Shown: positions 35,400-46,394 of the stretch, piece after piece
How positions within the stretch are numbered: position 1 is the first letter of the stretch
Layout: every line of letters starts with the position of its first letter
From: Lineus longissimus
Lineage: Eukaryota > Nemertea > Pilidiophora > Heteronemertea > Lineidae
NCBI RefSeq assembly: GCF_910592395.1
Contig: NC_088314.1
Location: forward strand, 12,898,001-12,962,000
Reading direction: 5' to 3'
DNA length: 64,000 nucleotides
The notes under the pieces: model-generated
Told to the model about the DNA's origin: nothing
Database searches by the model: none
The model's input: only the letters and a program-made list of their open reading frames with translations
Made by a program: the position numbers and the translations under genes

Positions 35400-37175
35400 G
35401 GATATTCAAATATGGAGAGGTACGTAAGCAGGGGGTGTGTTGTTCAGTCACTTTGGTGTGTAAAAACTGTGGTTTTGATTCGAAATTGTATAAACTTTTT
35501 GAGGACATAGACACTGGCAAGCGCGGACGAAAAGCCGCTCTTCCAAATGTTGCATTACAGATTGCGTTGCAGGACACAATGATTGGCAACGAGAGTATGA
35601 GTTACATACTGAGCATGATGGGAATCCCACCCCCCTGTAGGAGTATCATGCAAAAGCAGGCAAATATAGTTGGTGAAGAAACAGTTAAAATGAATGAGGC
35701 CGATATGGCAGACATACGTGAGAACTTGAAAAGGATACTGCGCCGAAATCAGGACGACATAGGAATCAATGTCCAAGCTGATGGACGCTATAATAGTTTA
35801 CACCTCACTTCGAGGAACAAGATGGGCCGTTGTGCGAGCACAATGACTGGATTATGTGTTGAAAATGTGACAGATGAACACAAAATCATTGACATTGAGG
35901 TTAAAACAAAACTCTGCTGGATAGGGGCTGCAATGCGGGCGAAAGGTTTTGAAGTTAAATGTGGTGCCACTGGCACAAACGTTGACGAACGACACTCGAA
36001 GTGCACGGCTAACTTTCCTGAGGCAGATGCATTCAGAGAATATGATCTTGGGGTTGCATTTGCCGAGACTTTTGAGAAACAGCTAGGGCCTACATGTAGA
36101 ACATTTGACTACAGATGGTGATTCCAGTTCATTCAAAGGGTTAACTGATGCAACAAAAAAGCTCTTCGGCGGCTTATTCACGGTGAAGCATCAACTTGAC
36201 TCTATACATTTGCATCAAGCCCAGACGCGTGCAGGACATAGAGCTGAATTCAGTAAAGGTATGTTCCCGGGACGTACTGCAGAGGAGAGAACACTGTTAA
36301 AAACAACGTTTCTGAATGATCTTAGGGTAAGGTCATCCAAGATTTTGCAATCTCTATTCAAGCGCTGCAACGGTGATCTCGACAGGATCATGGGAAACCT
36401 GTATGACACTGTTGCCTGTGTTGTGAACTGTTATGGTGGTGACTGCACTGGTTGTCCACAGAACGAATTCTCACTGTGCTTAGGCACAACTGGTTCTTGG
36501 TGGCACAAATCAACACGATGGTCATCTTACGGTGAGATTCCCAAGTTTAAAATGACAGTGATTGACAAGAACTTGGTACATCTCGTTTTGGAGGTATGCC
36601 TTAGTAAAGGAGCGTTGCAACAGCTGAGTCTTGGCGTGACAACCCAGGGGGTTGAGTCCAAGAATCGAGGTCTGTCGACCAGCGATCCTAAGATTGTGAC
36701 CAGGAGCAGGAACTCAACCCCTCGTATCCATTCAGCAGCCCACAGAATGAACCATAACATAGCCGAGAGCGGGCGACGGAAACTAAAGTGGTTCAACATC
36801 GAAGTCGATACTTGTTGCCGCCCAATGAAAGCGCTCGACAGAATTGCAATGAACAGGCAGTACACAGTCAGGTACCAACGGAGTGCTAGACACCAGAAGT
36901 TAGCTGGTGTTTTGAAAAACATCAGGGCAACAGATTACTTCACGAAAAAGAAAAACAAAACCAGGGGTGGTGACTACAAGAAACATGTGATGATAACAAT
37001 GCCGGACTTGCGAAGGAAGGCTGTCAAGAAGGCTGTTGCACGACGAGACAGACCGCCTGTACCAGAGTGGAAATGTCTCGACCCAAACAGCAGAAACTAT
37101 GACCACTCCTACTTTCGGCGATCCTTCAAGATCCAACCAGCCACCAAGACATCCAAGAGGTTGCCATCGCGGTAA
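35400..37175 (+). pseudogene. Mutator-like transposase, unit 1 (5'-truncated, frameshifted)
   Basis: Corresponds to residues ~144-734 of the intact protein at 39168. The N-terminal ~143 codons are missing. A 4-bp insertion (CTAG type) near 36082 breaks the frame into 35400-36121 and 36105-37175. A T-to-G change alters the cysteine after the second catalytic aspartate, and one codon is deleted near 35743. Otherwise it is almost identical to units 2 and 3. It cannot make an active transposase. Confidence 0.9.
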
Positions 37176-37723
37176 GAAAACTTTCAAATGTCAATTCAAT
37201 ATAATGATATTTTCTTTCAACTTCAACATATAGCTTACCAGGAAAAATGCATTTAGGGCGGTTGCCATGGCCTGCACAGACTTTCTTGGCATTGCACCTT
37301 TTTCTACTTTGATTGACCCTTCCTCTTTCTATTGTCACGTGCTCGACTTTCACGCACAGAGGATTATGACAAAGATGACTTATATGATAACCTGCGCCAG
37401 TTTTGAACTTCAATTCATCATGGTCACACAAAAACATTGCACGGTGTGCAGTCATTGTGACCGGCTTATCCAAAAAACTTACTTTAACAAACCCGTATGT
37501 CACTTACCCCCCTCTTTTTTTGTTTAGCCCCCTCCCAATTCAAACAAAAACCATCACTTTTAGTCTTTGCTAAAATTCTCGCTCGTAATTCAGATACTTT
37601 TCTCTTGAATTCACCTGCTGAAATAAAAAAATTAGTGAAAGCTTGGTACCCTGCCACCCAGCGTGCTCTGTGCCCGACACCTCCAAAAATGAAAATAACA
37701 TGCAAAACAATCAACACTCTCAT
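37126..37723 (-). pseudogene. His-Me finger endonuclease, unit 1 (frameshifted)
   Basis: Same gene as 45524-46117, but a 4-bp insertion at about 37498 splits it into an N-terminal frame (37723-37484) and a frame with the complete zinc-loop core (37503-37126). The inserted bases create GTAAGT on the coding strand. Without a separate start the core would not be translated in frame. Confidence 0.85.
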
Positions 37724-38011
37724 TACTATTCACAATTGATGATTGTTATGAAACATATCTAGCCCAAAAAAGTAGAAAAATTTGAAATTATTTGAAATTT
37801 TTTGAAAATTTCAATTTTTGGCATTTTCAATTAAAAGCCCTGTAGGACAGGGGGGGGGGGGTTAAATTTGAGAATTTTCTTTTTTTCCACATTTTCCAAT
37901 TTCCATGATATGTCCACACATTCTCAACACATTTCAGCCAATTCAAACGGTTTTTGTGGATTTCAGAGCTCATTTACTATTTTTGACCTGTAACCCAAAA
38001 CCCTCTAAATA

Positions 38012-38440
38012 GAGACAAGACCACAATTGATTTTCCAAGCCATTTCCAGTTATTTCAAATGCACGCCATCAAAGAATGCGTGGAGCTGTGAAACTGAAAT
38101 TCGGATATGATATACGGTTTAGTCTTGTTAGTAACTGGTGCGATTTAAATTGGTGATTGACCACGGAAATATTTTTAAAAATTGACAAGTTTAACACAAG
38201 TGGACATTTTTACCCATTTCGGCCATTTTCACTCCAAATTTGAACCACCCCCTATGGCCAGGTTGTCAAAATTCAAAATTATTTTTTTACCAAACAATTT
38301 ATTTATATCTGTAGACTTGCCACAGCAAATATTTTTTCAATACCTCTCCAAATATGTACTTGAGAGTAAAAAACATGCACTCGTCTAATAGATAGGCCTG
38401 GACCCTCCAACCTATGAATATTCATTAGTGGTCATGTCTC
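38012..38440. mobile_element. Terminal TIR block of transposon unit 1
   Basis: 429 bp from GAGACAAGACCAC to GTGGTCATGTCTC, strongly similar at both ends to the blocks of the 2938-18908 composite and more diverged in the middle. The outside bases AAATA and AATGAAG are also shared with the satellite blocks. Confidence 0.8.
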
Positions 38441-39167
38441 AATGAAGAGGGATAATCTTGAGATATCAATGAAATATGCCTTTTCCCAAGCATTTGAGAT
38501 GTCTTGACTAACATAACCAAGTTTCATCAAAAATGAACTTGATTTGAGCGAGCTATTAACGTTTTAAAATTTTGTCCGATACGGACAACCTACCTTATAT
38601 TTCGTCTTCAAATTGTTTACAGACTGTCTTCAAGTTAAGCTCATTAACTCGTAGAATTCTTAATCGAATGGTACCGAATCTTCGACAAATCACCAGTGGT
38701 CTACAGTCAATCTGAAATAGGAATTTGAAACAATTTTAATTCATGAGAAATATTCAAAAATTTCAATTTTTTGGAAAAAAGTTGTCTTTTTAAAGGATGT
38801 TCCAAGGTTGTGACAGTGGTATCATGCTGAAAATGTCAAAATTTCAAATCGAACAATATTAACTTTGTCTGAAATTTGAAAAACAACAAATATATGATGC
38901 ATTATAAGCATGGAAAGCTTGTTAGTAAGGTGTAAAATGAGAAAAAGATTAACCCATATGTTATCTCCCTGTCTGTCACATCCAAGTCTGACACTTCCAC
39001 AACAGCAACCATTGTCATCGCTATTGTCCTATCAACATCGACCCTTTTGTAATCTCTTGTCCTTTCTTGTGTATTTTCAGTCTGTGGAAGGAAGCATCCC
39101 GAAATAGACATCTCCTAGGAGTACGATTTTAAGCAAAGAAAGACAAGTTACGAAAAGACAAGACAAG
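38441..39167 (+). promoter_or_regulatory. Leader of transposon unit 2 with likely splice acceptor
   Basis: 727 bp between the block and the transposase ATG, repeated nearly unchanged at 42642-43368. A strong acceptor, TTTCTTGTGTATTTTCAG at about 39063-39080, lies 88 bp before the ATG, so the mRNA may have a non-coding first exon. No clear TATA box could be fixed. Confidence 0.4.
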
Positions 39168-41372
39168 ATGAGGACAAAGGCGGGGAGATTGATAGGAAAA
39201 CGGGGTTCTCCGAGGCGCGCTAGGGCATCGAATGCAGCAACGAGAACAATGTTCAAGAGCGGACACGTGCGGAGTGGAGGTGTCGAGGTGGTGAGCGACG
39301 ACGAACGAGAAGTAGGCCTACAACCCGCATGGAGACGACTCACGCCCCAGGAGTACGGACAGGTCACAACGATGGGACACGACGGCAAAAGACACATACC
39401 GGATATTAATAACCGTACTGCCAAGAATGTCAACTTACTACGGGTCAACATGACAGAAGACACTGATGATGAGATGGAGATACCAGATGAGACCATGGAG
39501 CATGATCACGAGAGTTTCGTTGTTCAGACAACCAAACTGATGGATGTGCTCAACGACGTTAACAGGGCCCATAGCGAATATCACGTGAACTGTCAGCCGA
39601 TATTCAAATATGGAGAGGTACGTAAGCAGGGGGTGTGTTGTTCAGTCACTTTGGTGTGTAAAAACTGTGGTTTTGATTCGAAATTGTATAAACTTTTTGA
39701 GGACATAGACACTGGCAAGCGCGGACGAAAAGCCGCTCTTCCAAATGTTGCATTACAGATTGCGTTTCAGGACACAATGATTGGCAACGAGAGTATGAGT
39801 TACATACTGAGCATGATGGGAATCCCACCCCCCTGTAGGAGTATCATGCAAAAGCAGGCAAATAAAGTTGGTGAAGAAACAGTTAAAATGAATGTGGCCG
39901 ATATGGCAGACATACGTGAGAACTTGAAAAGGATACTGCGCCTAAGAAATCAGGACGACACAGGAATCAATGTCCAAGCTGATGGACGCTATAATAGTTT
40001 ACACCTCACTTCGAGGAACAAGATGGGCCGTTGTGCGAGCACAATGACTGGATTATGTGTTGAAAATGTGACAGATGAACACAAAATCATTGACATTGAG
40101 GTTAAAACAAAACTCTGCTGGATAGGGGCTGCAATGCGGGCGAAAGGTTTTGAAGTTAAATGTGTTGCCACTGGCACAAACGTTGACGAACGACACTCGA
40201 AGTGCACGGCTAACTTTCCTGAGGCAGATGCATTCAGAGAATATGATCTTGGGGTTGCATTTGCCGAGACTTTTGAGAAACAGGGCCTACATGTAGAACA
40301 TTTGACTACAGATTGTGATTCCAGTTCATTCAAAGGGTTAACTGATGCAACAAAAAAGCTCTTCGGCGGCTTATTCACGGTGAAGCATCAACTTGACTCT
40401 ATACATTTGCATCAAGCCCAGACGCGTGCAGGACATAGAGCTGAATTCAGTAAAGGTATGTTCCCGGGACGTACTGCAGAGGAGAGAACACTGTTAAAAA
40501 CAACGTTTCTGAATGATCTTAGGGTAAGGTCATCCAAGATTTTGCAATCTCTATTCAAGCGCTGCAACGGTGATCTCGACAGGATCATGGGATACCTGTA
40601 TGACACTGTTGCCTGTGTTGTGAACTGTTATGGTGGTGACTGCACTGGTTGTCCACAGAACGAATTCTCACTGTGCTTAGGCACAACTGGTTCTTGGTGG
40701 CACAAATCAACACGATGGTCATCTTACGGTGAGATTCCCAAGTTTAAAATGACAGTGATTGACAAGAACTTGGTACATCTCGTTTTGGAGGTATGCCTTA
40801 GTAAAGGAGCGTTGCAACAGCTGAGTCTTGGCGTGACAACCCAGGGGGTTGAGTCCAAGAATCGAGGTCTGTCGGCCAGCGATCCTAAGATTGTGACCAG
40901 GAGCAGGAACTCAACCCCTCGTATCCATTCAGCAGCCCACAGAATGAACCATAACATAGCCGAGAGCGGGCGACGGAAACTAAAGTGGTTCAACATCGAA
41001 GTCGATACTTGTTGCCGCCCAATGAAAGCGCTCGACAGAATTGCAATGAACAGGCAGTACACAGTCAGGTACCAACGGAGTGCTAGACACCAGAAGTTAG
41101 CTGGTGTTTTGAAAAACATCAGGGCAACAGATTACTTCACGAAAAAGAAAAACAAAACCAGGGGTGGTGACTACAAGAAACATGTGATGATAACAATGCC
41201 GGACTTGCGAAGGAAGGCTGTCAAGAAGGCTGTTGCACGACGAGACAGACCGCCTGTACCAGAGTGGAAATGTCTCGACCCAAACAGCAGAAACTATGAC
41301 CACTCCTACTTTCGGCGATCCTTCAAGATCCAACCAGCCACCAAGACATCCAAGAGGTTGCCATCGCGGTAA
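39168..41372 (+). CDS. Mutator-like DDE transposase, unit 2 (intact, 734 aa)
   Basis: Cuts and joins transposon ends in the nucleus. A basic N-terminus (1-30) and a variable region precede a Cys-rich segment (C157, C158, C164, C167), then an RNase H-like core with D272 in VQADGRY, D382 in TTDCDSSSF and E562 in TQGVESKNR. The order and spacing fit the Mutator-like transposase domain found in many invertebrate genomes. Between D382 and E562 lies a Cys cluster (C487, C492, C495, C503). The C-terminus is basic (680-734). The ATG is the first in frame. The translation is identical to unit 3. The stop overlaps the 3' end of the opposite-strand nuclease gene by 50 bp. Kolobok-type classification is a possible alternative. 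Confidence 0.88.
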   Translation: MRTKAGRLIGKRGSPRRARASNAATRTMFKSGHVRSGGVEVVSDDEREVGLQPAWRRLTPQEYGQVTTMGHDGKRHIPDINNRTAKNVNLLRVNMTEDTDDEMEIPDETMEHDHESFVVQTTKLMDVLNDVNRAHSEYHVNCQPIFKYGEVRKQGVCCSVTLVCKNCGFDSKLYKLFEDIDTGKRGRKAALPNVALQIAFQDTMIGNESMSYILSMMGIPPPCRSIMQKQANKVGEETVKMNVADMADIRENLKRILRLRNQDDTGINVQADGRYNSLHLTSRNKMGRCASTMTGLCVENVTDEHKIIDIEVKTKLCWIGAAMRAKGFEVKCVATGTNVDERHSKCTANFPEADAFREYDLGVAFAETFEKQGLHVEHLTTDCDSSSFKGLTDATKKLFGGLFTVKHQLDSIHLHQAQTRAGHRAEFSKGMFPGRTAEERTLLKTTFLNDLRVRSSKILQSLFKRCNGDLDRIMGYLYDTVACVVNCYGGDCTGCPQNEFSLCLGTTGSWWHKSTRWSSYGEIPKFKMTVIDKNLVHLVLEVCLSKGALQQLSLGVTTQGVESKNRGLSASDPKIVTRSRNSTPRIHSAAHRMNHNIAESGRRKLKWFNIEVDTCCRPMKALDRIAMNRQYTVRYQRSARHQKLAGVLKNIRATDYFTKKKNKTRGGDYKKHVMITMPDLRRKAVKKAVARRDRPPVPEWKCLDPNSRNYDHSYFRRSFKIQPATKTSKRLPSR

Positions 41373-41920
41373 GAAAACTTTCAAATGTCAATTCAATATA
41401 ATGATATTTTCTTTCAACTTCAACATATAGCTTACCAGGAAAAATGCATTTAGGGCGGTTGCCATGGCCTGCACAGACTTTCTTGGCATTGCACCTTTTT
41501 CTACTTTGATTGACCCTTCCTCTTTCTATTGTCACGTGCTCGACTTTCACGCACAGAGGATTATGACAAAGATGACTTATATGATAACCTGCGCCAGTTT
41601 TGAACTTCAATTCATCATGGTCACACAAAAACATTGCACGGTGTGCAGTCATTGTGACCGGCTTATCCAAAAAACTTACTTTAACAAACCCGTATGTCAC
41701 TTACCCCCCTCTTTTTTTGTTTAGCCCCCTCCCAATTCAAACAAAAACCATCACTTTTAGTCTTTGCTAAAATTCTCGCTCGTAATTCAGATACTTTTCT
41801 CTTGAATTCACCTGCTGAAATAAAAAAATTAGTGAAAGCTTGGTACCCTGCCACCCAGCGTGCTCTGTGCCCGACACCTCCAAAAATGAAAATAACATGC
41901 AAAACAATCAACACTCTCAT
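41323..41920 (-). pseudogene. His-Me finger endonuclease, unit 2 (frameshifted)
   Basis: Carries the same 4-bp insertion as unit 1 (near 41695), splitting the gene into 41920-41681 and 41700-41323. The shared lesion shows that units 1 and 2 descend from one frameshifted copy. Confidence 0.85.
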
Positions 41921-42212
41921 TACTATTCACAATTGATGATTGTTATGAAACATATCTAGCCCAAAAAAGTAGAAAAATTTGAAATTATTTGAAATTTTTT
42001 GAAAATTTCAATTTTTGGCATTTTCAATTAAAAGCCCTGTAGGACAGGGGGGGGGGGGGGGGGTAAATTTGAGAATTTTCTTTTTTTCCACATTTTCCAA
42101 TTTCCATGATATGTCCACACATTCTCAACACATTTCAGCCAATTCAAACGGTTTTTGTGGATTTCAGAGCTCATTTACTATTTTTGACCTGTAACCCAAA
42201 ACCCTCTAAATA

Positions 42213-42641
42213 GAGACAAGACCACAATTGATTTTCCAAGCCATTTCCAGTTATTTCAAATGCACGCCATCAAAGAATGCGTGGAGCTGTGAAACTGAAA
42301 TTCGGATATGATATACGGTTTAGTCTTGTTAGTAACTGGTGCGATTTAAATTGGTGATTGACCACGGAAATATTTTTAAAAATTGACAAGTTTAACACAA
42401 GTGGACATTTTTACCCATTTCGGCCATTTTCACTCCAAATTTGAACCACCCCCTATGGCCAGGTTGTCAAAATTCAAAATTATTTTTTTACCAAACAATT
42501 TATTTATATCTGTAGACTTGCCACAGCAAATATTTTTTCAATACCTCTCCAAATATGTACTTGAGAGTAAAAAACATGCACTCGTCTAATAGATAGGCCT
42601 GGACCCTCCAACCTATGAATATTCATTAGTGGTCATGTCTC
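42213..42641. mobile_element. Terminal TIR block of transposon unit 2
   Basis: 429 bp, nearly identical to the unit 1 block, with ends GAGACAAGACCAC and GTGGTCATGTCTC. It follows a poly-G tract at about 42047-42063, longer than the one in unit 1. Confidence 0.8.
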
Positions 42642-43368
42642 AATGAAGAGGGATAATCTTGAGATATCAATGAAATATGCCTTTTCCCAAGCATTTGAGA
42701 TGTCTTGACTAACATAACCAAGTTTCATCAAAAATGAACTTGATTTGAGCGAGCTATTAACGTTTTAAAATTTTGTCCGATACGGACAACCTACCTTATA
42801 TTTCGTCTTCAAATTGTTTACAGACTGTCTTCAAGTTAAGCTCATTAACTCGTAGAATTCTTAATCGAATGGTACCGAATCTTCGACAAATCACCAGTGG
42901 TCTACAGTCAATCTGAAATAGGAATTTGAAACAATTTTAATTCATGAGAAATATTCAAAAATTTCAATTTTTTGGAAAAAAGTTGTCTTTTTAAAGGATG
43001 TTCCAAGGTTGTGACAGTGGTATCATGCTGAAAATGTCAAAATTTCAAATCGAACAATATTAACTTTGTCTGAAATTTGAAAAACAACAAATATATGATG
43101 CATTATAAGCATGGAAAGCTTGTTAGTAAGGTGTAAAATGAGAAAAAGATTAACCCATATGTTATCTCCCTGTCTGTCACATCCAAGTCTGACACTTCCA
43201 CAACAGCAACCATTGTCATCGCTATTGTCCTATCAACATCGACCCTTTTGTAATCTCTTGTCCTTTCTTGTGTATTTTCAGTCTGTGGAAGGAAGCATCC
43301 CGAAATAGACATCTCCTAGGAGTACGATTTTAAGCAAAGAAAGACAAGTTACGAAAAGACAAGACAAG
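42642..43368 (+). promoter_or_regulatory. Leader of transposon unit 3 with likely splice acceptor
   Basis: Repeat of the 38441-39167 leader, including the TTTCTTGTGTATTTTCAG acceptor upstream of the transposase ATG. Confidence 0.4.
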
Positions 43369-45573
43369 ATGAGGACAAAGGCGGGGAGATTGATAGGAAA
43401 ACGGGGTTCTCCGAGGCGCGCTAGGGCATCGAATGCAGCAACGAGAACAATGTTCAAGAGCGGACACGTGCGGAGTGGAGGTGTCGAGGTGGTGAGCGAC
43501 GACGAACGAGAAGTAGGCCTACAACCCGCATGGAGACGACTCACGCCCCAGGAGTACGGACAGGTCACAACGATGGGACACGACGGCAAAAGACACATAC
43601 CGGATATTAATAACCGTACTGCCAAGAATGTCAACTTACTACGGGTCAACATGACAGAAGACACTGATGATGAGATGGAGATACCAGATGAGACCATGGA
43701 GCATGATCACGAGAGTTTCGTTGTTCAGACAACCAAACTGATGGATGTGCTCAACGACGTTAACAGGGCCCATAGCGAATATCACGTGAACTGTCAGCCG
43801 ATATTCAAATATGGAGAGGTACGTAAGCAGGGGGTGTGTTGTTCAGTCACTTTGGTGTGTAAAAACTGTGGTTTTGATTCGAAATTGTATAAACTTTTTG
43901 AGGACATAGACACTGGCAAGCGCGGACGAAAAGCCGCTCTTCCAAATGTTGCATTACAGATTGCGTTTCAGGACACAATGATTGGCAACGAGAGTATGAG
44001 TTACATACTGAGCATGATGGGAATCCCACCCCCCTGTAGGAGTATCATGCAAAAGCAGGCAAATAAAGTTGGTGAAGAAACAGTTAAAATGAATGTGGCC
44101 GATATGGCAGACATACGTGAGAACTTGAAAAGGATACTGCGCCTAAGAAATCAGGACGACACAGGAATCAATGTCCAAGCTGATGGACGCTATAATAGTT
44201 TACACCTCACTTCGAGGAACAAGATGGGCCGTTGTGCGAGCACAATGACTGGATTATGTGTTGAAAATGTGACAGATGAACACAAAATCATTGACATTGA
44301 GGTTAAAACAAAACTCTGCTGGATAGGGGCTGCAATGCGGGCGAAAGGTTTTGAAGTTAAATGTGTTGCCACTGGCACAAACGTTGACGAACGACACTCG
44401 AAGTGCACGGCTAACTTTCCTGAGGCAGATGCATTCAGAGAATATGATCTTGGGGTTGCATTTGCCGAGACTTTTGAGAAACAGGGCCTACATGTAGAAC
44501 ATTTGACTACAGATTGTGATTCCAGTTCATTCAAAGGGTTAACTGATGCAACAAAAAAGCTCTTCGGCGGCTTATTCACGGTGAAGCATCAACTTGACTC
44601 TATACATTTGCATCAAGCCCAGACGCGTGCAGGACATAGAGCTGAATTCAGTAAAGGTATGTTCCCGGGACGTACTGCAGAGGAGAGAACACTGTTAAAA
44701 ACAACGTTTCTGAATGATCTTAGGGTAAGGTCATCCAAGATTTTGCAATCTCTATTCAAGCGCTGCAACGGTGATCTCGACAGGATCATGGGATACCTGT
44801 ATGACACTGTTGCCTGTGTTGTGAACTGTTATGGTGGTGACTGCACTGGTTGTCCACAGAACGAATTCTCACTGTGCTTAGGCACAACTGGTTCTTGGTG
44901 GCACAAATCAACACGATGGTCATCTTACGGTGAGATTCCCAAGTTTAAAATGACAGTGATTGACAAGAACTTGGTACATCTCGTTTTGGAGGTATGCCTT
45001 AGTAAAGGAGCGTTGCAACAGCTGAGTCTTGGCGTGACAACCCAGGGGGTTGAGTCCAAGAATCGAGGTCTGTCGGCCAGCGATCCTAAGATTGTGACCA
45101 GGAGCAGGAACTCAACCCCTCGTATCCATTCAGCAGCCCACAGAATGAACCATAACATAGCCGAGAGCGGGCGACGGAAACTAAAGTGGTTCAACATCGA
45201 AGTCGATACTTGTTGCCGCCCAATGAAAGCGCTCGACAGAATTGCAATGAACAGGCAGTACACAGTCAGGTACCAACGGAGTGCTAGACACCAGAAGTTA
45301 GCTGGTGTTTTGAAAAACATCAGGGCAACAGATTACTTCACGAAAAAGAAAAACAAAACCAGGGGTGGTGACTACAAGAAACATGTGATGATAACAATGC
45401 CGGACTTGCGAAGGAAGGCTGTCAAGAAGGCTGTTGCACGACGAGACAGACCGCCTGTACCAGAGTGGAAATGTCTCGACCCAAACAGCAGAAACTATGA
45501 CCACTCCTACTTTCGGCGATCCTTCAAGATCCAACCAGCCACCAAGACATCCAAGAGGTTGCCATCGCGGTAA
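43369..45573 (+). CDS. Mutator-like DDE transposase, unit 3 (intact, 734 aa)
   Basis: Same 734-residue protein as unit 2, with D272, D382 and E562 and both Cys clusters preserved, 4201 bp downstream. This unit is the only one that also has an intact nuclease, so it is the best candidate for an autonomous copy. The stop codon falls within the last 50 bp of the converging nuclease gene. An upstream in-frame start was not seen, and the ATG context (GACAAGATGA) is acceptable. Confidence 0.88.
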   Translation: MRTKAGRLIGKRGSPRRARASNAATRTMFKSGHVRSGGVEVVSDDEREVGLQPAWRRLTPQEYGQVTTMGHDGKRHIPDINNRTAKNVNLLRVNMTEDTDDEMEIPDETMEHDHESFVVQTTKLMDVLNDVNRAHSEYHVNCQPIFKYGEVRKQGVCCSVTLVCKNCGFDSKLYKLFEDIDTGKRGRKAALPNVALQIAFQDTMIGNESMSYILSMMGIPPPCRSIMQKQANKVGEETVKMNVADMADIRENLKRILRLRNQDDTGINVQADGRYNSLHLTSRNKMGRCASTMTGLCVENVTDEHKIIDIEVKTKLCWIGAAMRAKGFEVKCVATGTNVDERHSKCTANFPEADAFREYDLGVAFAETFEKQGLHVEHLTTDCDSSSFKGLTDATKKLFGGLFTVKHQLDSIHLHQAQTRAGHRAEFSKGMFPGRTAEERTLLKTTFLNDLRVRSSKILQSLFKRCNGDLDRIMGYLYDTVACVVNCYGGDCTGCPQNEFSLCLGTTGSWWHKSTRWSSYGEIPKFKMTVIDKNLVHLVLEVCLSKGALQQLSLGVTTQGVESKNRGLSASDPKIVTRSRNSTPRIHSAAHRMNHNIAESGRRKLKWFNIEVDTCCRPMKALDRIAMNRQYTVRYQRSARHQKLAGVLKNIRATDYFTKKKNKTRGGDYKKHVMITMPDLRRKAVKKAVARRDRPPVPEWKCLDPNSRNYDHSYFRRSFKIQPATKTSKRLPSR

Positions 45574-46117
45574 GAAAACTTTCAAATGTCAATTCAATAT
45601 AATGATATTTTCTTTCAACTTCAACATATAGCTTACCAGGAAAAATGCATTTAGGGCGGTTGCCATGGCCTGCACAGACTTTCTTGGCATTGCACCTTTT
45701 TCTACTTTGATTGACCCTTCCTCTTTCTATTGTCAAGTGCTCGACTTTCACGCACAGAGGATTATGACAAAGATGACTTATATGATAACCTGCGCCAGTT
45801 TTGAACTTCAATTCATCATGGTCACACAAAAACATTGCACGGTGTGCAGTCATTGTGACCGGCTTATCCAAAAAACTTACTTTAACAAACCCGTATGTTA
45901 CCCCCCTCTTTTTTTGTTTAGCCCCCTCCCAATTCAAACAAAAACCATCACTTTTAGTCTTTGCTAAAATTCTCGCTCGTAATTCAGATACTTTTCTCTT
46001 GAATTCACCTGCTGAAATAAAAAAATTAGTGAAAGCTTGGTACCCTGCCACCCAGCGTGCTCTGTGCCCGACACCTCCCAAAATGAAAATAACATGCAAA
46101 ACAATCAACACTCTCAT
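45524..46117 (-). CDS. His-Me finger (I-PpoI-like) endonuclease, 197 aa, intact
   Basis: Predicted to cut double-stranded DNA using one metal ion. Core motif YHISHLCHNPLCVKVEHLTI: H115 matches the general-base His of I-PpoI, N136 its metal-binding Asn, and R93 (in TAHR) its Arg. Zinc ligands are C60, C117, C122, H127 for site one and C142, C148, H151, C157 for site two. These correspond to the homing-endonuclease zinc-binding loop family. The first ~50 residues are unlike the family. A GTAAGC just after the last ligand (KCIFPG) could be a splice donor, so the C-terminal ~36 residues may be intron read-through. It converges on and overlaps the transposase gene. It is frameshifted in units 1 and 2. 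Confidence 0.82.
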   Translation of the reverse strand: MRVLIVLHVIFILGGVGHRARWVAGYQAFTNFFISAGEFKRKVSELRARILAKTKSDGFCLNWEGAKQKKRGVTYGFVKVSFLDKPVTMTAHRAMFLCDHDELKFKTGAGYHISHLCHNPLCVKVEHLTIERGRVNQSRKRCNAKKVCAGHGNRPKCIFPGKLYVEVERKYHYIELTFESFLTAMATSWMSWWLVGS

Positions 46118-46394
46118 TACTATTCACAATTGATGATTGTTATGAAACATATCTAGCCCAAAAAAGTAGAAAATTTTGAAATTATTTGAAATTTTTTGAA
46201 AATTTCAATTTTTGGCATTTTCACTTAAAAGCCCTGTAGGACAGGTTGAATTTGAGAATTTTCTTTTTTTCCACATTTTCCAATTTCATGATATGTCCAC
46301 ACATTCTCAACACATTTCAGCCAATTCAAACGGTTTTTGTGGATTTCAGAGCTCATTTACTATTTTTGACCTGTAACCCAAAACCCTCTAAATA

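Noticed and set aside
37036-37739. Plus-strand frames opposite the nuclease
   Set aside because: Shadows of the minus-strand His-Me nuclease, which has the recognisable catalytic motif.
39077-39496. 139-codon minus frame over the transposase start
   Set aside because: Serine-rich shadow of the basic N-terminus on the plus strand.
40412-41384. Minus-strand frames of 64-131 codons opposite the transposase (and the equivalents in the other units)
   Set aside because: They are antisense shadows of the plus-strand transposase frame, with no domains of their own.
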